DNA of 64,000 nucleotides from Agriotes lineatus (GCA_940337035.1 CALNHX010005295.1:45677-109676), one strand, 5' to 3'; counted from the stretch's first letter, positions 24,451 to 36,127 are shown. Notes: a model not told the origin generated them from the sequence alone. Translations and numbers: made by a program.

Positions 24451-24592
24451 GTTAAACAATTTCTGTAGCATTTGTTAAAAATAATTTCGTGATTAATTTG
24501 ACACCTGAATCCAAAAAGATAAGCTTTGAGAGAGCATTGAGAAATATTCAAAAATAAGCTTGTAAATGCAATGTACGCATAAAATTCATCAA
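24451..24592. repeat. Inner inverted repeat, right copy
   Basis: Reverse complement of 21,303-21,460 with scattered differences and a 10-20 bp gap near AAAAGATAAGC. Confidence 0.65.
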
Positions 24593-24868
24593 TTCAGATA
24601 CAAAATTTCAGAAAGAGATATGACTTAAATTAAACCGTTAAAATTGTATTTATTAAAACTGTTTGATCTAAGTAGGTAGAACTTCCTGAAATGTTGTATA
24701 TGGTCATAATTTATTATTCTGAACAACTTTTCTTTGTAAAATTTTGTCGTATGATAAACAGAAAGGGTAGTTTACCTGAAAAGAAAATAGTTTTCGCTTC
24801 ACTGTCAAGGCCGAAAATGTTCAGTCCATCTCACCTCTTGTAACATCAATCCTGGGATACACTGTATA

Positions 24869-25621
24869 CAGTGTGTCTGCTTAAGTTCGCACCATATGGA
24901 AAACTTTTTATTATTAATTTTACGAAAAAAGTTATTCTTTATAAAAAGTTCTGCATAGTCCAAAACTTAAAATTCATTCATCAGATATCAATTTTTTAAA
25001 CGGTATACGAGGAATGTCAAAAAATATGAATTCTGCTCAAGAGTAAAGTACCTTTATTTGTGACAATATCGAAAATTGTTATTAAGAAAAGTTGAGTATA
25101 ATTGAAAACTACGTTCAAATATACAATTACACCTATCACCGATAAAAATCAGGTTTTGTTATTTTTCACATTTTTTAAAAGTTGTTTCATATGGAAAATC
25201 ATCAAAATAATGCAACATAGAGGTTACAAGACGTAAAGGTTATGAAAGTTTTAACGAATAAAGAGATAACGGAAAAAAGTTTCCGATATTGTCAAAAATA
25301 AAGTTTTCCATATGAAACAACTTAAAAAAATGTGAAAAATAACAAAACCTGATTTTTATCGTAGATAGGTGTAATTGTATATTTTGATTCTACTCAACTT
25401 TTCTTAATAACAATTTTCGATATTGTCACAAATAAAGGTACTTTACTCTTGACAGAATTAATATTTTTTGACATTCCTCGTATACGGCTTAAAAAACTGA
25501 TATCTGATGATTGAATTTTAAGTTTTGGACTATGCAAAACTTTTTATAAAGAATAACTTTTTTTCGTAAAATTAATAATAAAAAAGTTTTCCATATGGTG
25601 CGAACTTAAGCAGACACACTG
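24869..25621. mobile_element. 753-bp near-palindromic Tc1/mariner-type foldback MITE
   Basis: The ends are CAGTGTGTCTGCTTAAGTTC and its exact inverted counterpart, bordered by TA on both sides (24,867-24,868 and 25,622-25,623), the duplication expected of Tc1/mariner elements. Inverted similarity continues through almost the whole element, with more than 300 bp in each arm, leaving a short central loop near 25,200-25,290. No transposase. Confidence 0.75.
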
Positions 25622-25729
25622 TATATGTATATACATATATACACCAGATGGCGAGTTGTCTATGGTGTATAGGGAATCTCATGTTAAATCCAGCATATGC
25701 GAAAACTCGATCTTCTGATTGGGTTAAAC

Positions 25730-26007
25730 TAAAGATCTAACATTAAAAGCAGCTTTAGTATTAAAAACTGTATTCAATTCTCAATTTAAAGTTTTCTAGG
25801 AAACTATTTAAGCAAACAATTTCATAATCATGTAAAAAAGCGTCTTTCATGGAATCTCAACTAATTGCAAGAGAAACAAAACAATACGTCCTTTCTGTCA
25901 GTATAGTTATTGTAAAGTAAACCAATCTGTGTTATTATTGCGTGTAATAATAGAATTTCATTGTTCAAGATGTTAATCACATAATGAAAATTTTCATATT
26001 AAAATTT
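25730..26007 (+). repeat. Subterminal segment shared with the giant arms
   Basis: From about 25,768 the sequence matches 4,170-4,405 in the left arm and the complement of about 60,310-60,545 in the right arm, for example TTCTGTCAGTATAGT and CATAATGAAAAT. In all three places it leads directly into the satellite, showing that the sub-satellite region belongs to the transposon family. No gene. Confidence 0.75.
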
Positions 26008-27430
26008 ATCATTTTAGGTTTGGCTGTTGTGAAGTTGGCCAGTTCCAAACAGGGGTATTACTTATAATATAGAGATGTGTAAACCAATGCTGAAAATAAC
26101 TAAAAAAATATAAGCAAACGCTAATAAACGATTAACACTAAGACATGGTCAAATTATAATTTTGGGCTTAGCCCGACCCAAATAGGGGTGCAGGTTATAG
26201 TATACAGAAATGTAAACAAATCCTGAAAATATCTAAACAAACGTAAACAAACGATAAACAAAAGATTCCCACCAAGAAATTGTCAATTTATCATTTTGGG
26301 TTTGGCTGCCGTGAAGTTGGCCCGGCCCAAATAGGGGTGCTGGTTATAGTATACAGAGGTGTAAACAAACTGTGAAAATAGATAAATAAACGTAAACAAA
26401 CGATTCCCACCAAGAAATTGTCAATTTATTATTTTGGGTTTGGCTGCCGTGAAGTTGGCCCGACCCAAATAGGGGTGCTGGTTATAGTATACAGAAGTGT
26501 AAACAAACGCTGAAAATAGCTAAACAAACGTAAACAAACGATAAACAAACGATTCCCACCAAGAAATTGTCAATTTATCATTTTGGGTTTGGCTGCCGTG
26601 AAGTTGGCCCGACCCAAATAGGGGTGCTGGTTGTAGTATACAGAGATGTAAACAAACGCTAAAAATAGCTAAACAAACGTAAACAAACGATAAACAAACG
26701 ATTCCCACCAAGAAATTGTCAATTTATTATTTTGGGTTTGGCTGCCGTGAAGTTGGCCCGACCCAAATAGGGGTGCTGGTTATAGTATACAGAAGTGTAA
26801 ACAAACGCTGAAAATAGCTAAACAAACGTAAACAAACGATTCCCACCAAGAAATTGTCAATTTATCATTTTGGGTTTGGCTGCCGTGAAGTTAGCCCGAC
26901 CCAAATAGGGGTGCTGGTTATAGTATACAAAGGTGTAAACAAACGCTGAAAATAGCTAAACAAACGTAAACAAACGATAAACAAACGATTCCCACCAAGA
27001 ATTTGTCAATTTATTATTTTGGATTTGGCTGCCGTGAAGTTGGCCCGACCCAAATAGGGGTGCTGGTTATAGTATACAGAAGTGTAAACAAACGCTGAAA
27101 ATAGCTAAACAAACGTAAACAAACGATAAACAAACGATTCCCACCAAGAAATTGTCAATTTATCATTTTGGGTTTGGCTGCCGTGTAGTTAGCCCGACCC
27201 AAATAGGGGTGCTAGTTATAGTATACAGAGGTGTAAACAAACGCTGAAAATAGCTAAACAAACGTAAACAAACGATAAACAAACGATTCCCACCAAGAAA
27301 TTGTCAATTTATCATTTTGGGTTTGGCTGCCGTGAAGTTGGCCCGACCCAAATAGGGGTGCTGGTTGTAGTATACAGAGATGTAAACAAACGCTAAAAAT
27401 AGCTAAACAAACGTAAACAAAAGATAAACA
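26008..27430 (+). repeat. Satellite array 3 (right TIR of the foldback element)
   Basis: About ten monomers in plus orientation, the first two divergent and the rest close to the family consensus. The terminus follows at 27,431-27,490. Array 3 shares its terminal subtype with array 2 (CCCTTTRACGTATTACTAAAT) rather than with arrays 1 and 4. Confidence 0.9.
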
Positions 27431-27576
27431 AACGATTCCCTTTGACGTATTACTAAATTTTTGTCTGGGTTTGGCCAACTTCACAGACATTATATGTTGT
27501 AATAATTTATTAGAACTGATAACATATTAACATAGTATAAAATTATTTTTGAACATTAATTTCAATATTTTCACAA

Positions 27577-28548
27577 TTATGAAAACTGAAAGACACATCT
27601 TTCCCATCCATCTCGACTGCCACATCTCCTGTAGCTTTCCCAGATTTTTTGCGCAATGGAAATCTTCTTTTCTAGATTTTCTTCTAAATACCCCTTTGCA
27701 ACCTTGCTAGACTCCCATCCACCCAACTCTTGTAGTTCTAACATGTCTCCACCGGCGTTTACAAGCATGGTCGCTGCAGATCTCCTAATGCAGTGGCCGG
27801 TGTACATAGCTGGATTTTCGAGTTTGAGATATGTAGCAATTTTTTCAGAAATTTTAGAGAAAAAATGAATGCCACATGGCTGAATAGTACACTTTCCATT
27901 TCTGTATGATACAAAGAATCTTCTATGCGTAACATGAGCCGGCCGTAACGCTGCATATTTTTAAATTAAAATAACAGGATTGACATCACCCTCAGACACA
28001 ATCGCAAAACATCTTTTTTTGTAAGTTTTTGAATCAAGAACAGTAACAACTACCTTATTCTCTAAAATCTCAACGTCATCGGTAGACATCTTCACCAATT
28101 CATTCGTTCTGCAAGCTCCAGCAAGTCCAATCAAGAAAGCTACTTTTATCATCAAAAAAGGTTCATCTGGAGCTGTACGCAAAAATTCATCAACTTGTTC
28201 TTTCGTCAGTACTGAAGATTTTTTATGTCGGTATCCAACATTCTTCTTTTTGATAAATTTGATCAACGAACCATATTTGTCAATTTCGATTCTTTCTTTT
28301 AGTTCCAAACAAGCTCGTAGCATGGAATATTTCGGCCATAATGATAAAGGGGAATACTCATTTGAAAGTTTTGCGAAATACGCCAGCAAAACGGTTTCTC
28401 CAGCACCTCGAACCTGTTCCTTGTCTCGCCACTCACAAAAAATACGATATTCTTTTTCGTATTGAATTTTCGACTTCTCTGGCAACAAATCCATTTTCAC
28501 ACTTTCTGCTAACTTTAAAATACGTGCGGAGACACCAAAATCTTCCAT
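27577..28548 (-). pseudogene. Tyrosine recombinase (Crypton-like), intronless, one internal stop
   Basis: Starting at the ATG at 28,548 (preferred over the GTG one codon earlier), the frame runs about 323 codons, broken only by TAA at 27,961-27,963. The N-terminal half is a helical core-binding region (KSKIQYEKEYRIFCEWRDKE). The catalytic half carries Arg in GLAGACRTNEL, a candidate beta-hairpin Lys in LDSKTYKK, the HxxR box in YTGHCIRRSAAT, Trp in GGWESS and the nucleophile Tyr in KGYLEEN. These enzymes join DNA through a covalent 3'-phosphotyrosine and mobilise Crypton-type elements in eukaryotes. It is clearly related to the gene at 51,821-53,006 but has no introns at the two places where that copy does. 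It begins only 86 bp beyond the foldback element's right end. With every catalytic residue present and one stop, decay looks recent. Confidence 0.8.
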
Positions 28549-28659
28549 CACTTTTATCAGGAACGACCAAACTTGGCAAAACTTTTGACAAATTTTTTCA
28601 ATTCAATGTAAACAAAATCAGTGTTTTGTTTTAAAATTACTTGCTTCGATGATACGATA

Positions 28660-28795
28660 AAGCTGAAAATATAACTCGAATATTTGCGATTTAAACCATC
28701 TCGGACGTTGCTACGCGACTCGGCTATCGCCTCGTCGGCTAGCAACGTCCTCGATTATTATAAATCGCATAATATTTTCGTTATATTAATAGCTA
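28660..28795. mobile_element. Short palindromic element
   Basis: TATTTGCGATTTAAACCAT pairs with the complement of ATTATTATAAATCGCATAATA, and the centre holds ACGTTGCTACGCGACTCGG against CCTCGTCGGCTAGCAACGT. A foldback sequence of about 130 bp with a GC-rich loop and no coding. Confidence 0.55.
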
Positions 28796-28834
28796 TAATT
28801 GATTTGGTAAAATGAATTTTTGCTTTATCAGTTT

Positions 28835-29289
28835 CTATACACTGATTTCGATAATTGATATTTGCTCCAATTTCGTTAAGTATATTCCTACGTAATTTTC
28901 ATGAAAATTATAAAGGTAAACTTCGTGAGTTCCTTCTTCGTTGAACATCGAAAGTATAGGAATATTTGCTATTTCATTGTGATAGGTTCTACCATGTGAT
29001 GTTATAATTTCGAATGGGTTTTCAATAACATCTTCAAGGAAGCGCTGATAAATTAATTCAAGTTTGATTAATGTTCTTGCGTTTCCAGTCAATCATTAGT
29101 TTATAATTCGTTTCAGGTATATGTACCTATATATGGAAGTGTGGGGTTGTCGTGATTATAGAGGGGTATTAATTCTCCGAGGCTGGTATTGTAAAATTTA
29201 CGGTATCTTCAACCTCTTCGAGTTCCTGTGTATATTCATCTTCTAGTTCGCATTCTTGATATTCTTCCTGGTCATATTCGCCTTGGTAA
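28835..29289 (-). pseudogene. Ty3/gypsy relic: end of gag and start of pol
   Basis: Reading minus from 29,289, an acidic Glu/Tyr-rich gag tail ends at a stop near 29,170. A second frame (29,092-28,835) then resembles the region before reverse transcriptase in insect gypsy elements, with a pattern like EIITSHGRTYHNEIANIPIL and a following YLYNFHENYVGI. Neither protease active site nor reverse transcriptase is present; the element is cut off near 28,830. It is continuous with the gag pieces at 30,708-31,362 and 38,542-38,885 once two later insertions are disregarded. No CCHC zinc knuckle is seen in the gag, as in some gypsy lineages. No envelope gene is visible. Confidence 0.65.
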
Positions 29290-30707
29290 TGTAACGTTTC
29301 GCTCCCATTTTAAATGCTACTTAACAATAATCGAACATTATTGCATTTAAAAATACGCTTTTAACAATTAGCGAATTTCCCAATACGCTTCACCCTGCAG
29401 GACCTCCGCTGTGCGCCAGCCTAGCGTAAATGCGTTTTCTACGCATTCCCGCCTCCTCGACCACGAAGATACTCGACGAGCCGAAGGCAGTGTTTAAAAC
29501 AGAATTCCCCGCAGTTTGGACCACCAGAAACCGACCTGAATAATTCGAGGTAATAACTCGACTCCACCAGGTAGCTGATTGGATTCTAATAGACGTATTT
29601 CTGGAATAATCGGACTACGTTTATTCGAATTTTCTTGTAAGCCGAAATCTACGAGTTCGTTCAGTACAGCTCTGGTTAATCGGATTGTACTGCCCGTACC
29701 GTTTGATATTTCGTGAGGTTTGCTCCGACCGTTTGCCTGCGAATTAATCTTATATTTGGGACTATCGAAATAATTTTGATTCGCAGCGTGGGCGTTTCTA
29801 GCAGTCCCACGAAACGGATTGACACTCAGCTGGAATATCGGCGATTGTCATTTGAGGTTATTCCACAGAAACAAAAATAGCCTATAAATATAACGTCTAC
29901 GAAAGTTGAAAGTAAAGTATTATTAAAGCACCTGTCAGAGTGCAGTAAAATTTGTACGTACATCAGAGTGTGTTGGAGTAAACTTCGGTTGAGTTACATA
30001 TTTGCAAACTACAAAACCAATCTCATATTTTATGTGTAAATAGTGAAAGATTGCCCAAAAACGATACTCCCCCGTAGTAGAATATTTGGTCACGACGTGC
30101 AAAACGACCTTCGCACGCGTCGTGGCGTTGATAACGTTGAATGGAACTTGAACTGTGGTCAAGGGGCAGGCGCACATCCATGATATCGCAAGGACGTGCA
30201 CGTGTATAGATGTTCACTTAAATTAAACAACTCGTAGCTTCAATCAAGTCACTTCATAATTGACATAAATTAGAATCCTCCTTCTGTTTACATCGACATT
30301 AGTTGACATTTTTAATTTTTACTTTGGTGTTACAGTTTTGCCAACTTTACTCTGCAGGCGCGATTCTGCACCCCAACCTAACACTGTGAAGTTCGCTGGC
30401 ATACATCGACGCACACAAGGTAGCCTACCGACCCAGGGCACCAACCGCAGGAGCAAATTGAATACAATATAACTTGTAGTTTATTTAACAAACAAATTTA
30501 TTTTATCTTTATATGTGTAATTAGTAGGGAATAAATGTATCTATTATTAAGTCTTGTTTCTTTAAATCAGTCGAGGTATAAGCAATCAGTACCCTGACCT
30601 AAGTAAGAGCTATCAACCAAAAGGGGCACGTTTAATAATGCTACAGGCTTTCTTTTCCAAATTAAATAAGAACCAGAAATTATTGTAAAGCCCCAGCTAG
30701 CATTACA
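29290..30707 (+). mobile_element. LTR-like insertion (probable solo LTR), 4-bp target duplication
   Basis: The insert begins TGTAAC and ends ATTACA, fitting the TG...CA rule. GTAA stands directly outside both ends (29,286-29,289 and 30,708-30,711), the duplication size typical of Ty3/gypsy integration. Leaving out the insert and one GTAA makes the surrounding gag frame continuous, independent support for these borders. A TATA-like CCTATAAATATAA lies near 29,880 and an ATTAAA signal near 29,922. At 1,418 bp without reading frames it suits a long solo LTR. Orientation is inferred from the TATA-like motif. Confidence 0.65.
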
Positions 30708-31362
30708 GTAATAATTGAAGTTTCCTGGATGTCCGAGGCATCCGTTTTCTTCTGTATAAAATAATTCCGTTGAGATAAAATTTCGTGGTTGATTTGATTG
30801 GCGGATGTAATTTGAATGATTCACATAAGAGCGATTTTGGATGTTGGTTGGTCTTCTGTGTATAGTCGATGTTTCCATTGGCGTGGGTTTTTCTTTAAGT
30901 ATATTAATTGGTTATAGAAATCCTGAAAAGTGCACTGGTGGTACAGCTGGTAAACGCTGGGTAGGCGTCCTTGAATAATTTTGAGGTTGTGGCAGCGGTT
31001 TATCTTGCAGATTTGATTGTTGTGATGGTAAATATCGCTAATTTGGTGAAACCGGCGGCATTAGAGAGTAGCTGTATGCGTTGTGTGAAGAAAAGTTACT
31101 TGGTTTTCGAATGGGTGTTCTGTGTACAGGTTTATGAAATGCTGCTAGTTGTGCTCTTCGATTTTCGATATCGTGTTCTTCCAGAATAATTTTTAATGCT
31201 TCCTCTAGAGTTTTAGGATTTTTAGATCTAATGTAACGGCTTAAATCTGCCTTCAAACCAGTGAAAAATTGATTTCTTGTTAAACTTGTATACATAATTA
31301 AATGTGAAAGTAAAGGTGTCTTTAGACACATGCATTTGTTGTGGAATTCTAATATATCTTCG
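30708..31362 (-). pseudogene. Ty3/gypsy relic: middle and C-terminal part of gag
   Basis: On the minus strand the frame shows a gag-like helical segment (FFTGLKADLSRYIRSKNPKT, then LEEALKIILEEHDIENRR) followed by a Pro/Gln/Asn-rich linker containing many NYIRQSNQ-like words. At least one stop interrupts the linker near 30,920. The piece is bounded by the 7.2-kb element upstream (31,368) and the LTR-like insert downstream (30,707). It is non-functional. Confidence 0.65.
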
Positions 31363-31374
31363 CTTCTCAGTAGT

Positions 31375-31860
31375 GTAACTAGAGGCGTTCTGGCTCACAT
31401 TTGACCTTGAATTTTTTCAAAGTCACGGGCCTAGCCGGGGTCAAGGTCACGGGTCTAGCCGGAGTAAAGGTCATTGACCTCACCTAGGTCACGTGCCACT
31501 TCCGGTTCCCAAGATGAATTTTTGGGGCTAAAGGTGTAATTTTGAAATTTTACAAGATTCCCACGATGAATTTTTGGGGTTAAAAGTCTAATTTTTACAA
31601 GATTCTCACGATGAATTTTGGGGCTAAATGTCTAATTTTATTCCTACGCTTATCAAAATATATTTGGGTGGTGTGTCATTAGTGTACCTAGTGGTGTTTT
31701 AGACCAAATTGTGTCACTGCGCAGGTTTTCTCCGCAGGTGTCTGCTCAAGTCTGCGCGGGGTTTTTGCGCAGGTTTATCAAGGTCTTTGGCCTACCCGGA
31801 GTGAAGGTCGCGGGCCTAGCCGGGGTCAAGCGCGAGGCCTAGCCGGGGGTGTTTTATTTC
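31375..31860. repeat. GC-rich minisatellite in the left TIR
   Basis: Imperfect tandem words of the form TCAAGGTCACGGGCCTAGCCGG recur at 31,420-31,500 and 31,780-31,850, with counterparts in the right TIR (38,210-38,300 and 38,440-38,510). The core TCAAGGTCA equals the consensus half-site of FTZ-F1/ERR-type orphan nuclear receptors. Confidence 0.6.
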
Positions 31861-32269
31861 TACGCTTATCAAAAAATACTTCCCAGCCTCAACAAGATGT
31901 GTCATTGTCTGGAAATGCAAAACTTGTTGAGACTTGCAGATGCTGGATGTTATTATCTACCAATTGAACAATGACGCCCATTGTTTTAAAATCTGCACGA
32001 CTGCCAAAAATAATTGTTGTCTGGAGGAATTTTTGCTGATACAGTTAATGACCTCCATTATCAGATAAACCGGATGTTACTGTCTGAGGATTCAAGCTTG
32101 TCCAAACTTGTTTGAAAATGTGCAAGACTGGTAAAAATTGAACAATGAAACCCATTGTTTGAGAAAAATCTGCACAACCGCTAAATTGAATGGAGCCTTT
32201 GTTTGGACATTTTTGCTGACCTCCATTATCAGTGTCTGGAAAAATTTGCGAAGATGAAAACGGAACAAT

Positions 32270-33540
32270 ATTAAGCTTCTTTTTATTTTTGTAGTTATTG
32301 AATGCTTTTCCTTAAGTATTTAAAAACCTTGAGTTTTTAAAATAAGTTGCATTATCTGCTAATATCTTATTTGGTTTTACAAATTCTATAAAATATTCAT
32401 TTACATTTTTTCAAAAACATTTTGAGTGTTGCATCTCTTAGCTGGAAAATAATCTCACATATTTCGTAATTATACTACCATAACATTCTTAAAGCCAAGG
32501 TGCTAACACAAGAACAAAGAAGGTGTCTGTTTTTGCGAGATTGGTATGCGGAAGTTGCAGACGCTTCAAGATAACTGAAAAGTTCTGGGTGGTTAAAAAT
32601 ATGATCCCACACGATTCTTTTATTGCCCTGTTTTGTATTATAAAATTCTGCTGTTTAAGACTCCACCGTACTTATGAGTGTTAGCTTCCTACCAGTTTAC
32701 TGCTGACATTATATATGTGTATAAGATTGAGTAAGCTACATCAAAATTTTAACCTGCTAACTGAATAGTATTTTTTACTAATATATTGCTTTATTTGACT
32801 TTATTTAATTTAATTCTTATTAACTATAATACTAGATATAGGACAATTGTATTTATTAAGTAATTAATAACTGCCTGTATCAAACGTTTAACAACTTTGC
32901 CAATAATAATATTTGATAAATACTTAATTTTTAGTTAATTTTAGATTAATATTACTGGCTGTTTACAAAATTTTATTATTATTAGTTTAAGATTCAATTT
33001 TTATTAACTCTGTAAGTAGCAGTAAGCTCCGGTTCTCTAAGAGAAGTGTGGGTTCGAACCCCACACCTGGCAATTCTTTTTTGTTTGTCTAACAGACATC
33101 AGTACTTGACAAATTTATTTCAAGATAATTTTTGTAGATTGTTACGCCTATTTTGTAGTTTTCCGCATGCAATACTCGAATTAGCAAAATAGATTTATTT
33201 CGTACATCTATGAAATACAATTCCTCTGAATTTAGGCAACCCTATTCGCACTTCTAAAACTGTACAGTTATATTGTTTTTATCTTCAATTGCATTGATGC
33301 ATTCCATTGGTTTTTCTGGAGGTCATGCAGTCTTTGGAGCACTGATAAGAGCAGATTTTGTGCTGCATTTCTGGAAATTTTTCTGGCAATTCGACGTTAG
33401 CTGTGTTCCAGCGAAGTTGTACCTTTTGGGCTCGTTTGCTTCGTTAAAAGCTTTGGTAGCTTGTTAAGTCATTTTGCTGTCGCAGATGCTTAATTGCATT
33501 TCACGCCTTTATTCAGGTCTTTTTGGTATTTTAAATAGCC
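32270..33540. other. Interior of the 7.2-kb element, AT-rich part
   Basis: AT-rich sequence with no convincing gene. The only recognisable item is the tRNA-Leu-like 3' fragment at 33,028-33,071. Confidence 0.5.
33028..33071 (+). pseudogene. 3' fragment of a tRNA-Leu-like gene
   Basis: TTCTC-TAA-GAGAA looks like the long variable arm of a class II tRNA. It is followed by a perfect T-arm (GTGGGTTCGAACCCCAC) and an acceptor 3' strand ending TGGCA. No matching D-arm, anticodon arm or 5' acceptor strand is found upstream, so this is a truncated copy or the relic of a tRNA-derived element. Confidence 0.5.
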
Positions 33541-36120
33541 ACCTAGGCTTTAGGGCAGCGTGCCCGTATGCTAAACCCTTTTAGTTCTTTATTTGGCTCC
33601 ATCGCCTAATTCCAGACCCATGATTTCGCACATATTTGGCCCCAAACGCAGCATTTCTCGTCGGTTGGAGCTCCCCTCTGATGGCGCTGTGGCAGCCGAG
33701 CGTATCGCCCGCAAGAATTCCGAATCTTCTAGAAAGCACGCCGTTGAGGCGTGATACCATTGGTGCCGGCATTAATTTGTTTCATTTTATCGCCCCGCGA
33801 TTAGCTGCCGAGGTTTAGTCACGTGGGGACGCGACCAAGTGACCTATGCCAGCGCTTCCCTCTGGGCATTCAGCCGAGAGCCGTCGATCAAATAAGAGGT
33901 CGGATAGTGTGCGCGTTCGTGCGGCGCTTCCGCCCTTGGCGGGGGCGTCAGCCTTTTTCCCGTCGAGTGCTGCTTCAGCGACTATGTGACAAACGTTTTC
34001 GCCTCAAGGGCAGTTAACCGCAGTCCGTTGCAGAGAACGCTCGTGTGGTGGTTGTGAGTGTGAGTTTCGAATTGTCTTCGGCGTAGCGTGGGTGTTTTTG
34101 AGCTTAGTTCCTGCTTCCGTAAGTAAGGGGTCGTGCCCCCTTCATCTCGACCTACGAGGATCTGTTCCGCAGAACGAAAGTGGCCCATTTCTCGTCGTCC
34201 CGTTGTACGCGTCCTGACGCGCTTCACGTCGCCATTGTGGCGGATGTGCACTCATCCCTATAGCCGTCGAACATCGAAGGTACCTGCCACCTAAGACTGC
34301 AGCCTGTCGCAACTCGACTGTACCAGGCCCCCTAACCACCTACATATTAAGGTATGTGTCTTTGAACTGATTACCGCTGTGAACGCGAGCGAGCCGTCAC
34401 ATCTCTGGTGCCTACAGGCACTGTCGTCATATTTTTCCATGTCGCGAGTGCTAATTTGATCTTTGCTGTTCGCTGCATAAGGCGTCGCGCCAGCATATTT
34501 GTGCACTCCTTCAGAATTACAGACTGTCCATGTCGCGAGTGCTAATTTGATCTTTGCTGTTCGCTGCATAAGGCGTCGCGCCAGCATATTTGTGCATTCC
34601 TTCAGAATTGCAGACTGTCCATGTCGCGAGTGCTAATTTGATCTTTGCTGTTCGCTGCATAAGGCGTCGCGCCAGCGTATTTGTGCATTCATTCAGACTT
34701 GCAGACTGTCCATGTTGCGAGAGCTAATTTGTTCATTACTGTTCAACATCTGTCGCTAGGTTTAGAGCGCGCGCGCCAGCTGGTGTCCTTAGTTGTAATC
34801 TAGTTATAGATATAGGGCGACGCACTCTGCTGCCCCATTGTAAGCCGTTAGTCAATACATGATTTGTTAGCTAAGGGAACTATTGTTTTGTTTCGACTTG
34901 TGCATGTTCTGTTACAGATGAGCGCCCCTTCATTGTACTGATTATTGTGCGACGGAACAAGGGAGCTTTGAGCGTACAGGTGGGTGAGACAGCTGCATAG
35001 TCGCGGTCGGATTGACACTTAATTACAATCCTTGCATAAGGCAATCCCGAAATTGTTATTTGACCTTGCAATTCTTGAGTAATCCTATCGGCGGAGTATT
35101 TTGCGTGCTTCGCTCCCGTCTAACCGTCCAGGCCCGGTTAGCCGGGTTAAGACAGGCTTGGTGGCGCCCTCATAATTTCGACATACCCTATACATATATA
35201 TTATGCCGCAACACGCTTGCCCAGAACGTATCGTGTGACTCACGCCCGACTCCCTGAGCGTTCCAGCCGTGGCCTATTAGCCTATTTCGAACCGATTTCA
35301 GGGCTAGTGTGCCAGTTTTTCAGGACTGATTCCGTGGTGCGATGCTCACCTTGGGTGGGTGTCGTAAAGTTCTTTTAATACCGTAACAAGCTTTCTCGAT
35401 TTGAAGAGGATCCTGAAGCATCGAAACCCTTTGGACGTGCTGGTAATTCTTGGTGTTTTATATTACCCCGTTTGTATCGCCTTTTACGCGGATTTGATGG
35501 TACCGTCTTCGCTGAGCACATGTCGCAATCCTTCAGGCTGCCTACGATCGTAAGGTTAGTGATCGTTAGCTGCTGCTCCTAGCACCTTCGTATAGCTGTG
35601 GTTTTGTATTTCAGCCTGCTTGTGGCCTGGTCACCGTTATTACTGCTTGTTTGCTGCCGTTGTGTCTTTGAGATTTGGCTTTTTCCTCGTAATCTGTGGA
35701 GGAGCACATGTTACCTGGATCTTCGTTAACGAGCTTTCGTAATACAAACCTGCTGAGGAAGCCTCTGCTAACCGCAGTCTCTCCCCCGCTGAACCCTTAG
35801 TTTGGGCGAGAACTTCTCCAGTTCCGTTTGAACCCCGCACTGGGACCCTGACCGAGAGATTAGCCCCAGCTGTTTGACGAAGCCTACAGAAGCCGCCTCC
35901 TCCTGCTGGTCGCTCCACGTGCTAGAAACACAAGCTGGCCATGGGCTAATGTTCCTACGAGGTTTTCAAGGTTAAAAGTTGAATCGTTAGCTGTGTACTA
36001 TTTTGCATGTTTGTGTTAGAAATTCTGATCTTTGCTGTGTTGCACACTTTATACGTGCATTTAGTAATGTTGAATAGCTGCGTTCATTACACTTTGAATG
36101 TAAATAAGAGTACTCACCTG
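33541..36120. other. GC-richer cargo-like segment, no supported gene
   Basis: By eye this 2.6-kb block is markedly richer in G+C and CpG than the rest of the window, with abrupt edges. Several overlapping short frames exist on both strands but none shows a domain, and such frames are expected in GC-rich DNA. It contains the 91-bp tandem repeat at 34,437-34,735. It could be captured foreign DNA, a promoter-like region or part of the element itself. Confidence 0.4.
34437..34735 (+). repeat. 91-bp tandem repeat, about 3.3 copies
   Basis: The word GTCGCGAGTGCTAATTTGAT begins at 34,441, 34,532 and 34,623, and a diverged copy begins at 34,714. The period is 91 bp and the first three copies are nearly identical. 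Confidence 0.9.
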
Positions 36121-36127
36121 CCCACTT

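Larger units (their letters stand above)
19866..27490. mobile_element. Foldback-type DNA transposon with satellite arrays as terminal inverted repeats
   Basis: The left end is ATGTCTGTGAAGTTGGCCAA and the right end is its reverse complement; homology continues about 65 bp to the arrays with few differences. TATATGTTG lies immediately outside both ends (19,857-19,865 and 27,491-27,499), a perfect 9-bp target duplication. Each TIR is terminus plus satellite: about 6 monomers on the left, about 10 on the right. Right-hand subterminal sequence (25,768-26,008) matches the left giant arm at 4,170-4,405. Nine-bp duplications and repeat-filled TIRs recall Drosophila Foldback elements, which have been linked to the Mutator superfamily. 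No transposase is readable inside, so this copy looks non-autonomous. It also holds several MITEs. Confidence 0.85.

Noticed and set aside
33028..33071. A complete tRNA-Leu gene
   Set aside because: Only variable arm, T-arm and 3' acceptor strand exist; the 5' half is missing.
33581..35918. Many overlapping frames in the GC-rich block
   Set aside because: GC-rich DNA has few stops in all frames; none shows a domain, consistent strand or splice structure.
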